A stretch of 64,000 nucleotides of DNA, taken from positions 3,720,001 through 3,784,000 of the forward strand of contig NZ_JAQNDK010000001.1 of assembly GCF_028368935.1 (NCBI RefSeq), written 5' to 3'. Made by a program: the position numbers and the translations under genes. Below, piece by piece: positions 43,385-51,962 of the stretch (position 1 is the first letter of the stretch; the number at the start of each line of letters is the position of its first letter). The notes below the pieces were generated by a model. That model did not search any database and was not told where the DNA came from. It saw only the letters and a program-made list of their open reading frames with translations. This DNA comes from Sorangium aterium. GTDB lineage: Bacteria > Myxococcota_A > Polyangia > Polyangiales > Polyangiaceae.

Positions 43385-45439
43385 TCACGCCGCTCTCGCC
43401 CCGGGCTCCGGGCGCGCTCGACCGAAGGCGTCGCTCCTGTCCCAGCGCCCAGGGATCTCGAGGAGTCGAATCTCCCCGAACTCGCCAGGGACCGCCGGAT
43501 CGACGAGCAGGCGATCGCCCATCGGCTCCAGCCCGAGCACAGCGCGCAGAAAGAGCATGGGAGCCCCCGTGGCCCAGGCCTGCGGGCTGCACGCGGTCGG
43601 GTACTCGACCGGAAACTTCGTGAGCTCTCGTGGATATCCAGCGAACGCCTCCGGCAAGCGGTAATGAAAGAACGGAGCCGCGGCCAGGTTGCTCGTCGCG
43701 ATGCGCCCCGCCTCCACCCTGAAGCCGTAGCGCCGGAGCCCGAGCGCGATGAGCGAATTGTCATGCGGCCAGACCGTGCCGACGTGATACCCGATGGGAT
43801 TGTACCCGCCCTCGTCGTCGGCCATGGTGCGCACGCCCCAGCCGCTGAACAGACGAGGGCCGACGAGGTGCTCGGCCACCCTCTCCGCCTTGGACGTCTC
43901 GACGATACCGCTCCAGAGCAGGTGGCCGATGTTGGACGTCAAGGAATCGACCTGGCGCTTGTGGCCATCCAGAGCGAGCGCGAAGAACCCGCGATCGTCG
44001 ATCCAGAAGTCTTGATTGAATCGACGCTTCAGCTCCGCCGCCTCTCGCTCCAGGCGCGCCGCGAGCTCGGGGTCCCGCCAGAGCTCACGAGCGAGCCGGG
44101 CGCTCCGCACCTTCGCGTCGTAGACGTAGCCCTGGATCTCACAGCACGCGAGGGGCCGCGGCGCGAGCGTTCCATCATGAAATACGATGGAATCCCACGA
44201 GTCTTTCCAGCACTGGTTCTCCAGTCCAGTCTCGGGGTTACGCGTGTCGTATTCGACATACCCGTCGCCATCGCGGTCGCCCCACTCGTCGATCCATCGA
44301 AGAGCGGCGCGCGCGGTGTGCTCCATGGCCAGGACGAGCTCCGCGTCGCCGGTCCAGCGTTCGTACTCGTCCAGCAGGACCAGAAAGAGCGGAGTCGAGT
44401 CCGCAGAGCCGAAATAGGGGGAATGGGGCCGCTCTTCGAAGGCGGTCAGCTCGCCCCATCGAACCTCGTGGAGGATCTTCCCTGGCTCCTCGTCGCGGAA
44501 GTCGTCGCGGCGGCTGCCCTGCCGGCGCGCGAGGTAGCGGAGCGTGGAGCGCGAGAGCTCGGGGACGAAGGGCAACGCTTGCAGGCTCGTGATGATGCTG
44601 TCGCGGCCGAACGCCGCCATGAACCACGGCAGGCCAGCGGCCGGTATGGCGGCGTCCGGCATGAGCTTGGAGAAGAATCGAAGCGCGGCGAGGTCGATGA
44701 GGCTCCGCTCATAGGTTCGTGCGAGGGCGTCGTTCGAGGTGATGAGCCGTGGCGCCCTGTCGATCCAGCTCTCGAGGCTGGTGCCGATGTTCGGGCGCGC
44801 GTGGTTCTCGCCATGGGCGTACTTCACCCGGCTGTGCCGCTCCTCCAGGCCGTCGATCGCCGCCAGGACGTCGAGGCAGGTGCTCCAGGTGCCGTGCGGC
44901 TCGATGTGCACCCGGAACGTCAGACCGGTCGGATCGACCTGCGCGGGCTGCGAGGCGGAGATCCATGTCTCCCGCACGAACCGCTCGCGACGGTATCCGA
45001 GGACGAGCCGCGCGTCTTCGAGGCGGTGATAGCGCTCGCCCTTCTTCTGGAGCATGTCCTTGACCTCGAACAGATCGGCAAAGTCGGCGGCGGCCTGGAT
45101 GCGGACCTCCAGGTCGACGGGGGCCTTTCCGTGGTTCATGAGCAGGAGGTCCTCGTGGAACCCATCGCCCGCGAACCGGGTTCGGACGATCGACAGGGTC
45201 GATTCGACGTACATCGCGGCGGGCCTCGGGACGAGGAAGAACTGAGCCTGGAAGTACTGCACGTCGTCGGTGGACAGCGCGGCCGGGACGATGCCGTCGA
45301 TCGTCAGGATCCATTCGGAGAGAAAGCGCGTATCGAGGTGAAAGAGGCCGAGCGGCCGGTTGACGGAGTGTTCGATGTTGCCACGCACGTCGCTGACGAC
45401 GAAGGTGCCGCCGTCCAGGATGCTCACTTGCCGTTCCAT
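43385..45439 (-). CDS. Glycogen debranching enzyme-like (amylo-alpha-1,6-glucosidase)
   Basis: A protein of 684 residues. The N-terminal domain (GGTFVVSDVRGNIEHS, HLDTRFLSEWILTIDG) is the bacterial debranching-enzyme N domain; the C-terminal half is an (alpha/alpha)6 barrel with GLPWFMAAFGRDSIITSLQA, WIDEWGDRDGDGYVEY, NQCWKDSWDSIVFHDG and VGTVWPHDNSLIALGL. The acidic residues in GRDS and KDSWD are the likely catalytic ones. It removes alpha-1,6 branches or acts as a related alpha-glucosidase in the cytoplasm. It lies 28 bp after the SCP2-domain gene in one operon, divergent from the GH15 gene. Confidence 0.88.
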   Translation of the reverse strand: MERQVSILDGGTFVVSDVRGNIEHSVNRPLGLFHLDTRFLSEWILTIDGIVPAALSTDDVQYFQAQFFLVPRPAAMYVESTLSIVRTRFAGDGFHEDLLLMNHGKAPVDLEVRIQAAADFADLFEVKDMLQKKGERYHRLEDARLVLGYRRERFVRETWISASQPAQVDPTGLTFRVHIEPHGTWSTCLDVLAAIDGLEERHSRVKYAHGENHARPNIGTSLESWIDRAPRLITSNDALARTYERSLIDLAALRFFSKLMPDAAIPAAGLPWFMAAFGRDSIITSLQALPFVPELSRSTLRYLARRQGSRRDDFRDEEPGKILHEVRWGELTAFEERPHSPYFGSADSTPLFLVLLDEYERWTGDAELVLAMEHTARAALRWIDEWGDRDGDGYVEYDTRNPETGLENQCWKDSWDSIVFHDGTLAPRPLACCEIQGYVYDAKVRSARLARELWRDPELAARLEREAAELKRRFNQDFWIDDRGFFALALDGHKRQVDSLTSNIGHLLWSGIVETSKAERVAEHLVGPRLFSGWGVRTMADDEGGYNPIGYHVGTVWPHDNSLIALGLRRYGFRVEAGRIATSNLAAAPFFHYRLPEAFAGYPRELTKFPVEYPTACSPQAWATGAPMLFLRAVLGLEPMGDRLLVDPAVPGEFGEIRLLEIPGRWDRSDAFGRARPEPGARAA

Positions 45440-45467
45440 GTGCCCCTCCGATTCGGGTGACGAGCCT

Positions 45468-45809
45468 TCAGCGCGCCGCCTCGAGAGTCTGTTCGTCCCC
45501 CGGGCAGAAGGCGCTCTGAAACATCTGTGCGACGGCCATGTCTCCTCGCACGCCGACGCGGCCCTGCATGATCGCCGTGATCAGGTTCTGCTCGCCGCGC
45601 AGGATCCTCAAGAAGTCGTCGAGCGAGCACGAGAGCTGGCAATCCTCGCTCGCGCTCTCGGGCGCGATCCCGAATTCCCCATCGTTGACCTCCACGACGA
45701 CCCGCTCGTCGTCGCTGAACTCCAGGGCGCAACTCTTCCGTGTTCCTCGCAGACGGGCGTCGCGCCGCCCCGCCACGAGGGCATTGATGAGCTTTCTTGC
45801 TTGCAGCAT
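45468..45809 (-). CDS. SCP2 sterol-transfer-domain protein
   Basis: A protein of 113 residues with a single SCP2-like domain: CALEFSDDERVVVEVNDGEF, LSCSLDDFLRILRGEQNLIT and the last AIMQGRVGVRGDMAVAQMFQ, which is the family's 'G.G..GD......F' motif. The fold binds hydrophobic ligands. The start at 45809 gives the normal domain length; the frame is open up to 45950. It precedes the debranching enzyme gene. A lipid-binding protein in a glucan operon is unexpected; no function can be inferred from position. Confidence 0.7.
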   Translation of the reverse strand: MLQARKLINALVAGRRDARLRGTRKSCALEFSDDERVVVEVNDGEFGIAPESASEDCQLSCSLDDFLRILRGEQNLITAIMQGRVGVRGDMAVAQMFQSAFCPGDEQTLEAAR

Positions 45810-46021
45810 GACAGATCCGTGTGTCCGGGTTGCCAAGTACACCTTCGCGCCTCCGGCGAGGCAAGGGGCGTGCCCATCCGCGTGCTGTGGCGGAGCAGCT
45901 CCCGGCGGATTGCCAATTTGGAGCATGAGCGAGCAAACGTGGTGGGGCACGGCGCTGCGGACGCGGATCGGATCAGGCAGTCTGGGCGGCGAACGATCGG
46001 CTCCAGGATTGCGGTCCAGGC

Positions 46022-47899
46022 ATGGACATGCATAGTGTAGCGATGTCAGCTCCGCTCGAACACTACGGTCTCATCGGTGACACGACCACGGTCGGTCTGG
46101 TCTCGCGTTACGGCTCGCTCGACTGGCTCTGCCTCCCACGCATCGACTCAGACGCGTGCTTCGCGAAGCTGCTCGGACGCGACGACCACGGCTACTGGAC
46201 CATCCGGCCAGCCACGGCGATACGAAGCTTGGAGCGGCGCTATCGGCGGGACACGCTGGTCCTCGAGACCGAGTTCGCCTGTGAGAGCGGCCGCGCGCGC
46301 CTGATCGACTTCATGCCTCCGGGCGTCGCCCCGCGCGACGCCGGCCGGCTCGTCGATGGAGCCCACGACGTCATCCGCATCGTCGAAGGAATCGAGGGCG
46401 AAGTGCCGATGCACTCCGATCTGAGGGCGCGGTTCGGCTACGGCCGCGTGATCCCGTGGATCCAGTGTGACGGAGGCCGAGCGACGCTCACGTCTGGACC
46501 CGCCGCGCTTGCGTTCAGCAGCCCAGCATCGCTTGACCCCGACTGGAACGCCGCGCGATTGGAGACGAACTTCGTCGTCCGCGCAGGTCAGCGCCTTCCG
46601 TTCACCCTCACGTTCTACCCGTCGCATGAACACGCGCCGGCCCACCCCGTCGACGCGGAGCAGGAGCTCGCGCGAACCGAGCGTCACTGGCGAGAGTGGG
46701 CGGGCCGTTGTCGCTACCAGGGCCGCTGGCGTGATGCCGTCGTGCGGTCACTCCTTACGCTGAAGGCGCTCACCTATGCGCCCACGGGTGGGATCGTGGC
46801 GGCGCCGACCACGTCCTTGCCGGAGGACCTCGGCGGCGTTCGCAACTGGGACTATCGCTACTGCTGGTTGCGTGACTCCACGCTCACGCTCGACGCCCTG
46901 ATGCGCGGCGGGTACCTCGAGGAAGCTCAGGCCTGGCGCGACTGGCTCATGCGCGCGGTCGCCGGCGCTCCTGCGCAGCTGCAGATCATGTACGGCGTGG
47001 CCGGGGAGCATCGGCTCACCGAGGTCGAGCTGCCGTGGCTCCCGGGATACGAGGAATCTAGACCGGTGCGGATCGGCAACGGCGCATACGATCAGTTTCA
47101 ACTCGACGTCTACGGCGAGGTGCTCAACACGCTCTATGATGCCCACGCACAAGGCCTGCCGGATCTGCCGCACACGTGGGACCCCATCGTGGAGATCGTG
47201 GACTTCGTCGAGAAGTCCTGGCAGCGGCCGGACGAAGGCATCTGGGAGGTGCGCGGGGCGAAGCAGCTGCACTTCACGCACTCGAAGCTGATGGCCTGGG
47301 TGGCCGTGGATCGCGCCATACGCATGAACGAGGAGTTCGGCGTGGGCGGACAGCATCGACTGGAGAAGCGGCTCCAGCGCTGGCGCGCGTTGCGCGAGGA
47401 GATCCGCCTCGACCTGCTCGATCGCGGATTCAACACGCGCGTCGGGGCTTTCACTCAATCGTACGGATCGGAGGCCCTCGACGCCAGCGTGCTCCTGATC
47501 CCGCACATGGGCTTCCTGGCCGCGGATGATCCCCGCATGCTGTCCACCGTCGCGGCGATCGAGAAGGGCCTCACCCGGGATGGCCTCGTCCTGCGCTACG
47601 CGACCGAGACGGGGGTGGACGGTCTGCCGGGGGACGAAGCTACCTTCCTCATCTGCAGCTTCTGGCTCGCCGACAACTACGCGATGGCCGGCCGCCTCGA
47701 CGAGGCGGAGGCGCTCCTCGATCGCCTGGTCTCCCTCGGCAACGATGTCGGCCTGCTCGCCGAGGAGTACAGCCCCGAGCTGCGCCGCCAGCTCGGCAAT
47801 TTCCCACAGGCGTTCTCTCACATCGGGCTCGTCAACACCGCTCACATCATCGATGCAAGGAGAGCTGGGAAGGAAGTGTCCTTGCCATCGGCGGCGTAG
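46022..47899 (+). CDS. Glycoside hydrolase family 15 protein (glucoamylase/trehalase-like)
   Basis: A protein of 625 residues. The N-terminal beta-sandwich begins EHYGLIGDTTTVGLVSRYGS with LDWLCLPRIDSDACF, which is the conserved opening of bacterial GH15 proteins. The (alpha/alpha)6 barrel has LGGVRNWDYRYCWLRDSTLT and, at the end, EEYSPELRRQLGNFPQAFSH containing the catalytic-base Glu. Members hydrolyse alpha-1,4 or alpha,alpha-1,1 glucosidic bonds. There is no signal peptide, so a cytoplasmic role in glycogen or trehalose use with the divergent debranching enzyme is likely. ATG 46043 (MSAPLEHYG) may be the true start. Confidence 0.9.
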   Translation: MDMHSVAMSAPLEHYGLIGDTTTVGLVSRYGSLDWLCLPRIDSDACFAKLLGRDDHGYWTIRPATAIRSLERRYRRDTLVLETEFACESGRARLIDFMPPGVAPRDAGRLVDGAHDVIRIVEGIEGEVPMHSDLRARFGYGRVIPWIQCDGGRATLTSGPAALAFSSPASLDPDWNAARLETNFVVRAGQRLPFTLTFYPSHEHAPAHPVDAEQELARTERHWREWAGRCRYQGRWRDAVVRSLLTLKALTYAPTGGIVAAPTTSLPEDLGGVRNWDYRYCWLRDSTLTLDALMRGGYLEEAQAWRDWLMRAVAGAPAQLQIMYGVAGEHRLTEVELPWLPGYEESRPVRIGNGAYDQFQLDVYGEVLNTLYDAHAQGLPDLPHTWDPIVEIVDFVEKSWQRPDEGIWEVRGAKQLHFTHSKLMAWVAVDRAIRMNEEFGVGGQHRLEKRLQRWRALREEIRLDLLDRGFNTRVGAFTQSYGSEALDASVLLIPHMGFLAADDPRMLSTVAAIEKGLTRDGLVLRYATETGVDGLPGDEATFLICSFWLADNYAMAGRLDEAEALLDRLVSLGNDVGLLAEEYSPELRRQLGNFPQAFSHIGLVNTAHIIDARRAGKEVSLPSAA

Positions 47900-47963
47900 G
47901 TGCTGGGACACAGCGTCCTGGTGGACGGCTCCGCGTCGGTTCCCAATGACCGCCCGAGCGTGT

Positions 47964-47993
47964 TTGCTTCGCGAGGGCCCGTGGGCGTATACT
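47964..47993 (+). promoter_or_regulatory. Candidate sigma-70 promoter of the STAND gene
   Basis: TTGCTT (47964-47969), an 18-bp spacer and TATACT (47988-47993) resemble a housekeeping promoter. Transcription would start within a base or two of the ATG at 48001. No ribosome site precedes the ATG, so the mRNA may be leaderless. Confidence 0.35.
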
Positions 47994-48000
47994 TCGCCGG

Positions 48001-51000
48001 ATGTCCACGGGCGGCGGGAACCAACGCAGGGTCGACGTGGTGATCCTCGTCGCGATCACCCTGGAGTACAAGGCTGCCCTCCAGGTCGAGGAAGGCGCTT
48101 TGCCAGAGAGCCGGTGGGAGCAGGAGGAAGGTCCCACCGGCCTGCCCGTTGCGTTCAGGAGCTTCCAGGGAGCCGGTGGCAGGCCGCTGCACATCGCGCT
48201 GGCGCAAGCGGGCGACATGGGGGCGGTCGCTGCGACGAACGCGCTGCTGCCGCTCGTGCAGGAGGTTCGGCCGCGGTGCGTCGCGATGTGCGGCGTGTGC
48301 GCGGGGCGGCCGGGCAAGACCAAGCTGGGCGATGTCGTCGCCGCCGAACGGTTGTTCCTGCATGACACAGGCAAGGCTCTGCCAGACGGGGTGCAACAGG
48401 ACCTGAGGACATACAACCTGCGCGATGACTGGAAGGTTGCGCTAGAGCACGCAGACTTCAGCGCGCGCTTCAAGAACGCCTCCTGGTGGAAGGCGCGCCC
48501 CATCCCCTACGAATGGCAGGAGAACTGGGTCCTTGCGAAGCTGCACGAGGGCGTCGCGGATCCTGGCGCGCTGTCGGAGTGCGATGAGATGTGCCCACAA
48601 TGGGCGGACGTCATCGCGTCGTTGTGGAAGTCCGGCCATCTGCACAATGGCAAGCTCGCGCTCACGGAGGAGGGGCGCGAACGGATTGGGCGCATCCTGA
48701 TCCAGCAGCGAGGCCGGTTCCCGGATCTTTCTCCTGCGGGCGCGCTGCTCCCCTTCAAGGTGCATGTCGCGCCGATGGGCAGCGGCAACAAGGTCGTCGA
48801 GGATCAAGCGTACTGGAGCTTTGTGTCGGAGCACATGCGCAAGACGCTCGGCCTCGAGATGGAAGCCGCGGCCCTTGGCGCGCTCGCGCATGCCCAGCGC
48901 GATACGAGGCTCGACGCGCTGGTGATGAAGGGCGTCATGGACTTTGCCAATCACGGGCGCGACGACCACTTCAAGGAGTACGCCGCTCGCGCCTCGGCCG
49001 AGTGCTTGATCGCGTTCCTGCGCGACAACCTCCCACCAGAAGCACCGAACGACCCGCTCGACGACCTCCTCGTCCCGGGAACGTCGGAGCCGCCGGTCGA
49101 GGCGAGCCCCGCCGCGCTCTTGAACGCCCGCTACCAGGTCGTGCCGTTCTTCGGCCGCGCCGATGTGCTCAAGGAGATCCATGCCTGGTGCGATGCTACA
49201 GCCCCTGTACGCGCACGCCTCTTCTACGGTCCTGCTGGCATAGGGAAGACGAGGCTCTTCATCGAGGCCTGCGCTCAGCTGCATCGCGGGGGCTGGCGAG
49301 CGGGCTTCATCCCAGGAGGCGTCGACAAGCGGCAGCTCGAAGCGCTGATGGTGGCGGAGTGTCCCACGTTCGCGGTGATCGACTACGCCGAGAGCCGCCC
49401 CGACCTGCGCGACCTCCTTGAGCCAGCTGGGCGCGTTCGCGCCCGGAAGGGCCGGGGTCGGCTGCGGCTCGTGCTCCTCGCCCGCAACGCCGGCGACTGG
49501 TGGACGTTCCTGCAGGGCTCCGATGCCGAGCTAGGAGGGCTGCTTGCCGATCACGCGCCGCGAGCGGTTCCACCCGGGGTCGCCGCGAGCCCCCAGCGGA
49601 TAGAGGCCTTCCGGGAGGCGGCGGAATCGTTTGCACATAAGCTTGGGAAAGCCGTTCCAGGTGCGATGCCGCCGCTCAACGACTCGCGCTACGATCGGGT
49701 GCTCTACCTTCACATGGCGGCGCTCGCGACGGTCGAGGGGCGGGAGTTTACCGCAGAGACGCTGATGGGCAGCACGCTCGATCACGAGCAGCGTTTCTGG
49801 AGCTCGCGCTTCCCGCGCGCTGACTCCTTCGATGCACGGCGATTCATCGAGCAGATGCGACGGGCCGTCACCGCGCTCACGCTGCGAGGTGGCGCTTCGA
49901 GCCGCGGTGAGGCGGCCGCGCTCGTGGCCAGGATCATGGACGAGCGTGACGAGAAGCTCGTGGATCAGTACCTCCGTTTCCTGCGCGACCTTTATCCCGG
50001 GCAACGCCGTACCTCTCGCACAGGTGACTACCTCGGCGGACTCGAGCCCGATCTGCTGGGCGAGGCCATGGTGCACCGCACACTGTCGCTGGAGGGCGGC
50101 GAAGCCGACTCGTACCTGGACCGCGTGCTCGAGCGCCCTGCTGGCGAAGATGCGTTGCGGACCGCCTTCGCGGTGCTCGGGCGGCTATCCGAGGATCAGT
50201 CCGAGGATGGAGAACAGTGGCTCACGCACGTGCTCGGGCGCGACGTTGTGGGCCGAGCGATGGTGGCATTTGAAGCGGCGAAGGCTCTCGGCGAGCGCAC
50301 GGCACATGCGCGGCTCGGAAGCGTGCTCGCGAAGTCCCTGGAGCGGGAGGGGACGATTGATCTTGCGGAGCAGATGGCGCGGACAGGGCTGCCAGAACGC
50401 ACCGTATCACTGCGCGAGGTCGCGCTGTGGGCAGCGCAGAAGCGCCTGGAACACCTTCCGGAAGGCATTGAACTGGAGCGGCTGGCCAAGCGATCGCGTT
50501 TGCTGAACAACCTGGGCAAGATGCAGAGCGAGCTGGGGCAGCGGGAAGCGGCGCTCGCTTCCGCCCAAGAGGCCGTCACCATCCGCCGCACGCTGGCCGA
50601 GCAGCAGCCCAGTGCGTTCCTGCCCGACCTCGCCCTGGGCCTCAACAATCTGGGCAAGACGCTGAGCGAACTGGGGCAGCGGGAAGCGGCGCTCGCTTCC
50701 ACCCAAGAGGCCGTCACGCGCTACCGCACGCTGGCCGAGCAGCAGCCCGATGCGTTCCTGCCCTACCTCGCCCTCAGTCTCAACAACCTGGGCGCGATGC
50801 AGAGCGCGCTGGGGCAGTGGGAAACGGCGCTCGTTGCCACCCAAGAGGCCGTCGCCATCCGCCGCACGCTGGCCGAGCGGCAGCCTGATGCGTTCCTGCC
50901 CTACCTCGCCCTCAGCCTCAACAACCTGGGCGCGATGCAGAGCGAGCTGGGGCAGCGGGAAGCGGCACTCGCTTCCATCCAAGAGTCCGTCACACGCCAC

Positions 51001-51714
51001 CGCACGCTGGCCGAGCAGCGGCCCGATGCGTTCCTGCCCGACCTCGCCGCGAGCTTCAACAACCTGGGCTTGATGCAGAGCGAGCTGGGGCAGCAAGAAG
51101 CGGCGCTCGCTTCCACCCAAGAGGCAGTCACGCGCTACCGCACGCTGGCCGAGCAACGACCCGATGCGTTCCTGCCCGACCTCGCCATGAGCCTCAACAA
51201 TCTGAGCAAGACGCTGAGCGAGCTGGGGCAGCGGGAAGCGGCGCTCGCTTCCACCCAAGAGGCCATCACGCACTACCGCACGCTGGCCGAGCAGCGGCCC
51301 GATGCGTTCGTGCCCTACCTCGCCGCGAGCCTCAACAACCTGGGCTTGATGCAGAGCGAGCTGGGGCAGCGGGCAGCAGCGCTCGCTTCCACCCAAGAGG
51401 CCGTCACGCACTACCGCACGCTGGCCGAGCAGCGGCCCGATGCGCTCCTGCCCGACCTCGCCGCGATCCTCAACAACCTGGGCTTGATGCAGAGCGAGCT
51501 GGGGCAGCGGGAAGCGGCGCTCGCTTCCACCCAAAAGGCACTCGACACAATTTGGCCTTTTTTTCTAGACGCGCCGCATGCATTTGCGCCCAAAACATCC
51601 ATCATCCTTCGCAGAATGCTCCAAATCATAGAGGCGCTTGGCCAATCCTCCTCACCCGAACTGCTCGAGCGCATCGCGCTCGTGGAGCGAGCTCTTCCAG
51701 ATCAAGAACTCTAA
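48001..51714 (+). CDS. NLR-like protein: nucleoside phosphorylase domain, STAND ATPase, TPR sensor
   Basis: A protein of 1237 residues. Residues 8-350 form a phosphorylase (PNP/UDP/MTAN) domain: VDVVILVAITLEYKAA, GVCAGRPGKTKLGDVVAAE, the LEMEAAAL motif (285-292) and VMKGVMDFANHGRDDHF with Asp314. Residues 380-800 are a STAND-type NTPase with Walker A GPAGIGKT (410-417), Walker B TFAVIDYAE, a sensor-like LVLLARNAGDWW, and a winged-helix/helical arm. From about residue 836 come eight TPR units of 46 residues (core NNLGxMQSELGQREAALAS). Effector-NTPase-repeat order is that of NLR-like immune proteins; phosphorylase domains occur as nucleotide-cleaving effectors in bacterial defence and in fungal NLRs. 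It stands alone, without toxin or partner gene. An abortive-infection role is inferred, not shown. Confidence 0.88.
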   Translation: MSTGGGNQRRVDVVILVAITLEYKAALQVEEGALPESRWEQEEGPTGLPVAFRSFQGAGGRPLHIALAQAGDMGAVAATNALLPLVQEVRPRCVAMCGVCAGRPGKTKLGDVVAAERLFLHDTGKALPDGVQQDLRTYNLRDDWKVALEHADFSARFKNASWWKARPIPYEWQENWVLAKLHEGVADPGALSECDEMCPQWADVIASLWKSGHLHNGKLALTEEGRERIGRILIQQRGRFPDLSPAGALLPFKVHVAPMGSGNKVVEDQAYWSFVSEHMRKTLGLEMEAAALGALAHAQRDTRLDALVMKGVMDFANHGRDDHFKEYAARASAECLIAFLRDNLPPEAPNDPLDDLLVPGTSEPPVEASPAALLNARYQVVPFFGRADVLKEIHAWCDATAPVRARLFYGPAGIGKTRLFIEACAQLHRGGWRAGFIPGGVDKRQLEALMVAECPTFAVIDYAESRPDLRDLLEPAGRVRARKGRGRLRLVLLARNAGDWWTFLQGSDAELGGLLADHAPRAVPPGVAASPQRIEAFREAAESFAHKLGKAVPGAMPPLNDSRYDRVLYLHMAALATVEGREFTAETLMGSTLDHEQRFWSSRFPRADSFDARRFIEQMRRAVTALTLRGGASSRGEAAALVARIMDERDEKLVDQYLRFLRDLYPGQRRTSRTGDYLGGLEPDLLGEAMVHRTLSLEGGEADSYLDRVLERPAGEDALRTAFAVLGRLSEDQSEDGEQWLTHVLGRDVVGRAMVAFEAAKALGERTAHARLGSVLAKSLEREGTIDLAEQMARTGLPERTVSLREVALWAAQKRLEHLPEGIELERLAKRSRLLNNLGKMQSELGQREAALASAQEAVTIRRTLAEQQPSAFLPDLALGLNNLGKTLSELGQREAALASTQEAVTRYRTLAEQQPDAFLPYLALSLNNLGAMQSALGQWETALVATQEAVAIRRTLAERQPDAFLPYLALSLNNLGAMQSELGQREAALASIQESVTRHRTLAEQRPDAFLPDLAASFNNLGLMQSELGQQEAALASTQEAVTRYRTLAEQRPDAFLPDLAMSLNNLSKTLSELGQREAALASTQEAITHYRTLAEQRPDAFVPYLAASLNNLGLMQSELGQRAAALASTQEAVTHYRTLAEQRPDALLPDLAAILNNLGLMQSELGQREAALASTQKALDTIWPFFLDAPHAFAPKTSIILRRMLQIIEALGQSSSPELLERIALVERALPDQEL
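50506..51545 (+). repeat. 138-bp tandem repeats encoding the TPR array
   Basis: Units start at 50506, 50644, 50782 and every 138 bp to 51472 (eight, the last partial). Long stretches such as GAGCTGGGGCAGCGGGAAG are identical between units, so DNA homogenisation or recent expansion is evident. Confidence 0.9.
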
Positions 51715-51740
51715 GTTCGAATTTTGCACTCTTGGTTTCC

Positions 51741-51869
51741 AGTACTACAGTTGCAGAAGCGCCGAGCGTGAGGATCTCACCAGGCGGCCAGCCAGTACAC
51801 TTTCCCAACTTTCCGCAGAAATCGCGGCACTACGTCGAGTGCGTCGCCGCTATTTGCAACCGTAGTACT
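51741..51869. repeat. Short inverted repeats bounding a 129-bp segment
   Basis: AGTACTACAGTTGC (51741-51754) and GCAACCGTAGTACT (51856-51869) are inverted copies at 13 of 14 positions. The enclosed DNA is less GC-rich than its surroundings. It might be a small non-autonomous element or the transcription end of the STAND gene. Confidence 0.4.
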
Positions 51870-51962
51870 AAGTCGCGCATAAATAGCTCAAACCCAAGTC
51901 GCTCGTCCTATCCTGCTCCCGATCGGGCAGGGGAACCGGTCGCGGCGATTCCGCGCGCGGGT

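Noticed and set aside
43343-45460. 705-codon plus-strand frame
   Set aside because: Antisense of the debranching enzyme, whose motifs are unambiguous.
50506-51545. CRISPR-like appearance of regularly spaced repeats
   Set aside because: The units are 138 bp, contiguous and in frame, and encode TPRs; there are no spacers.
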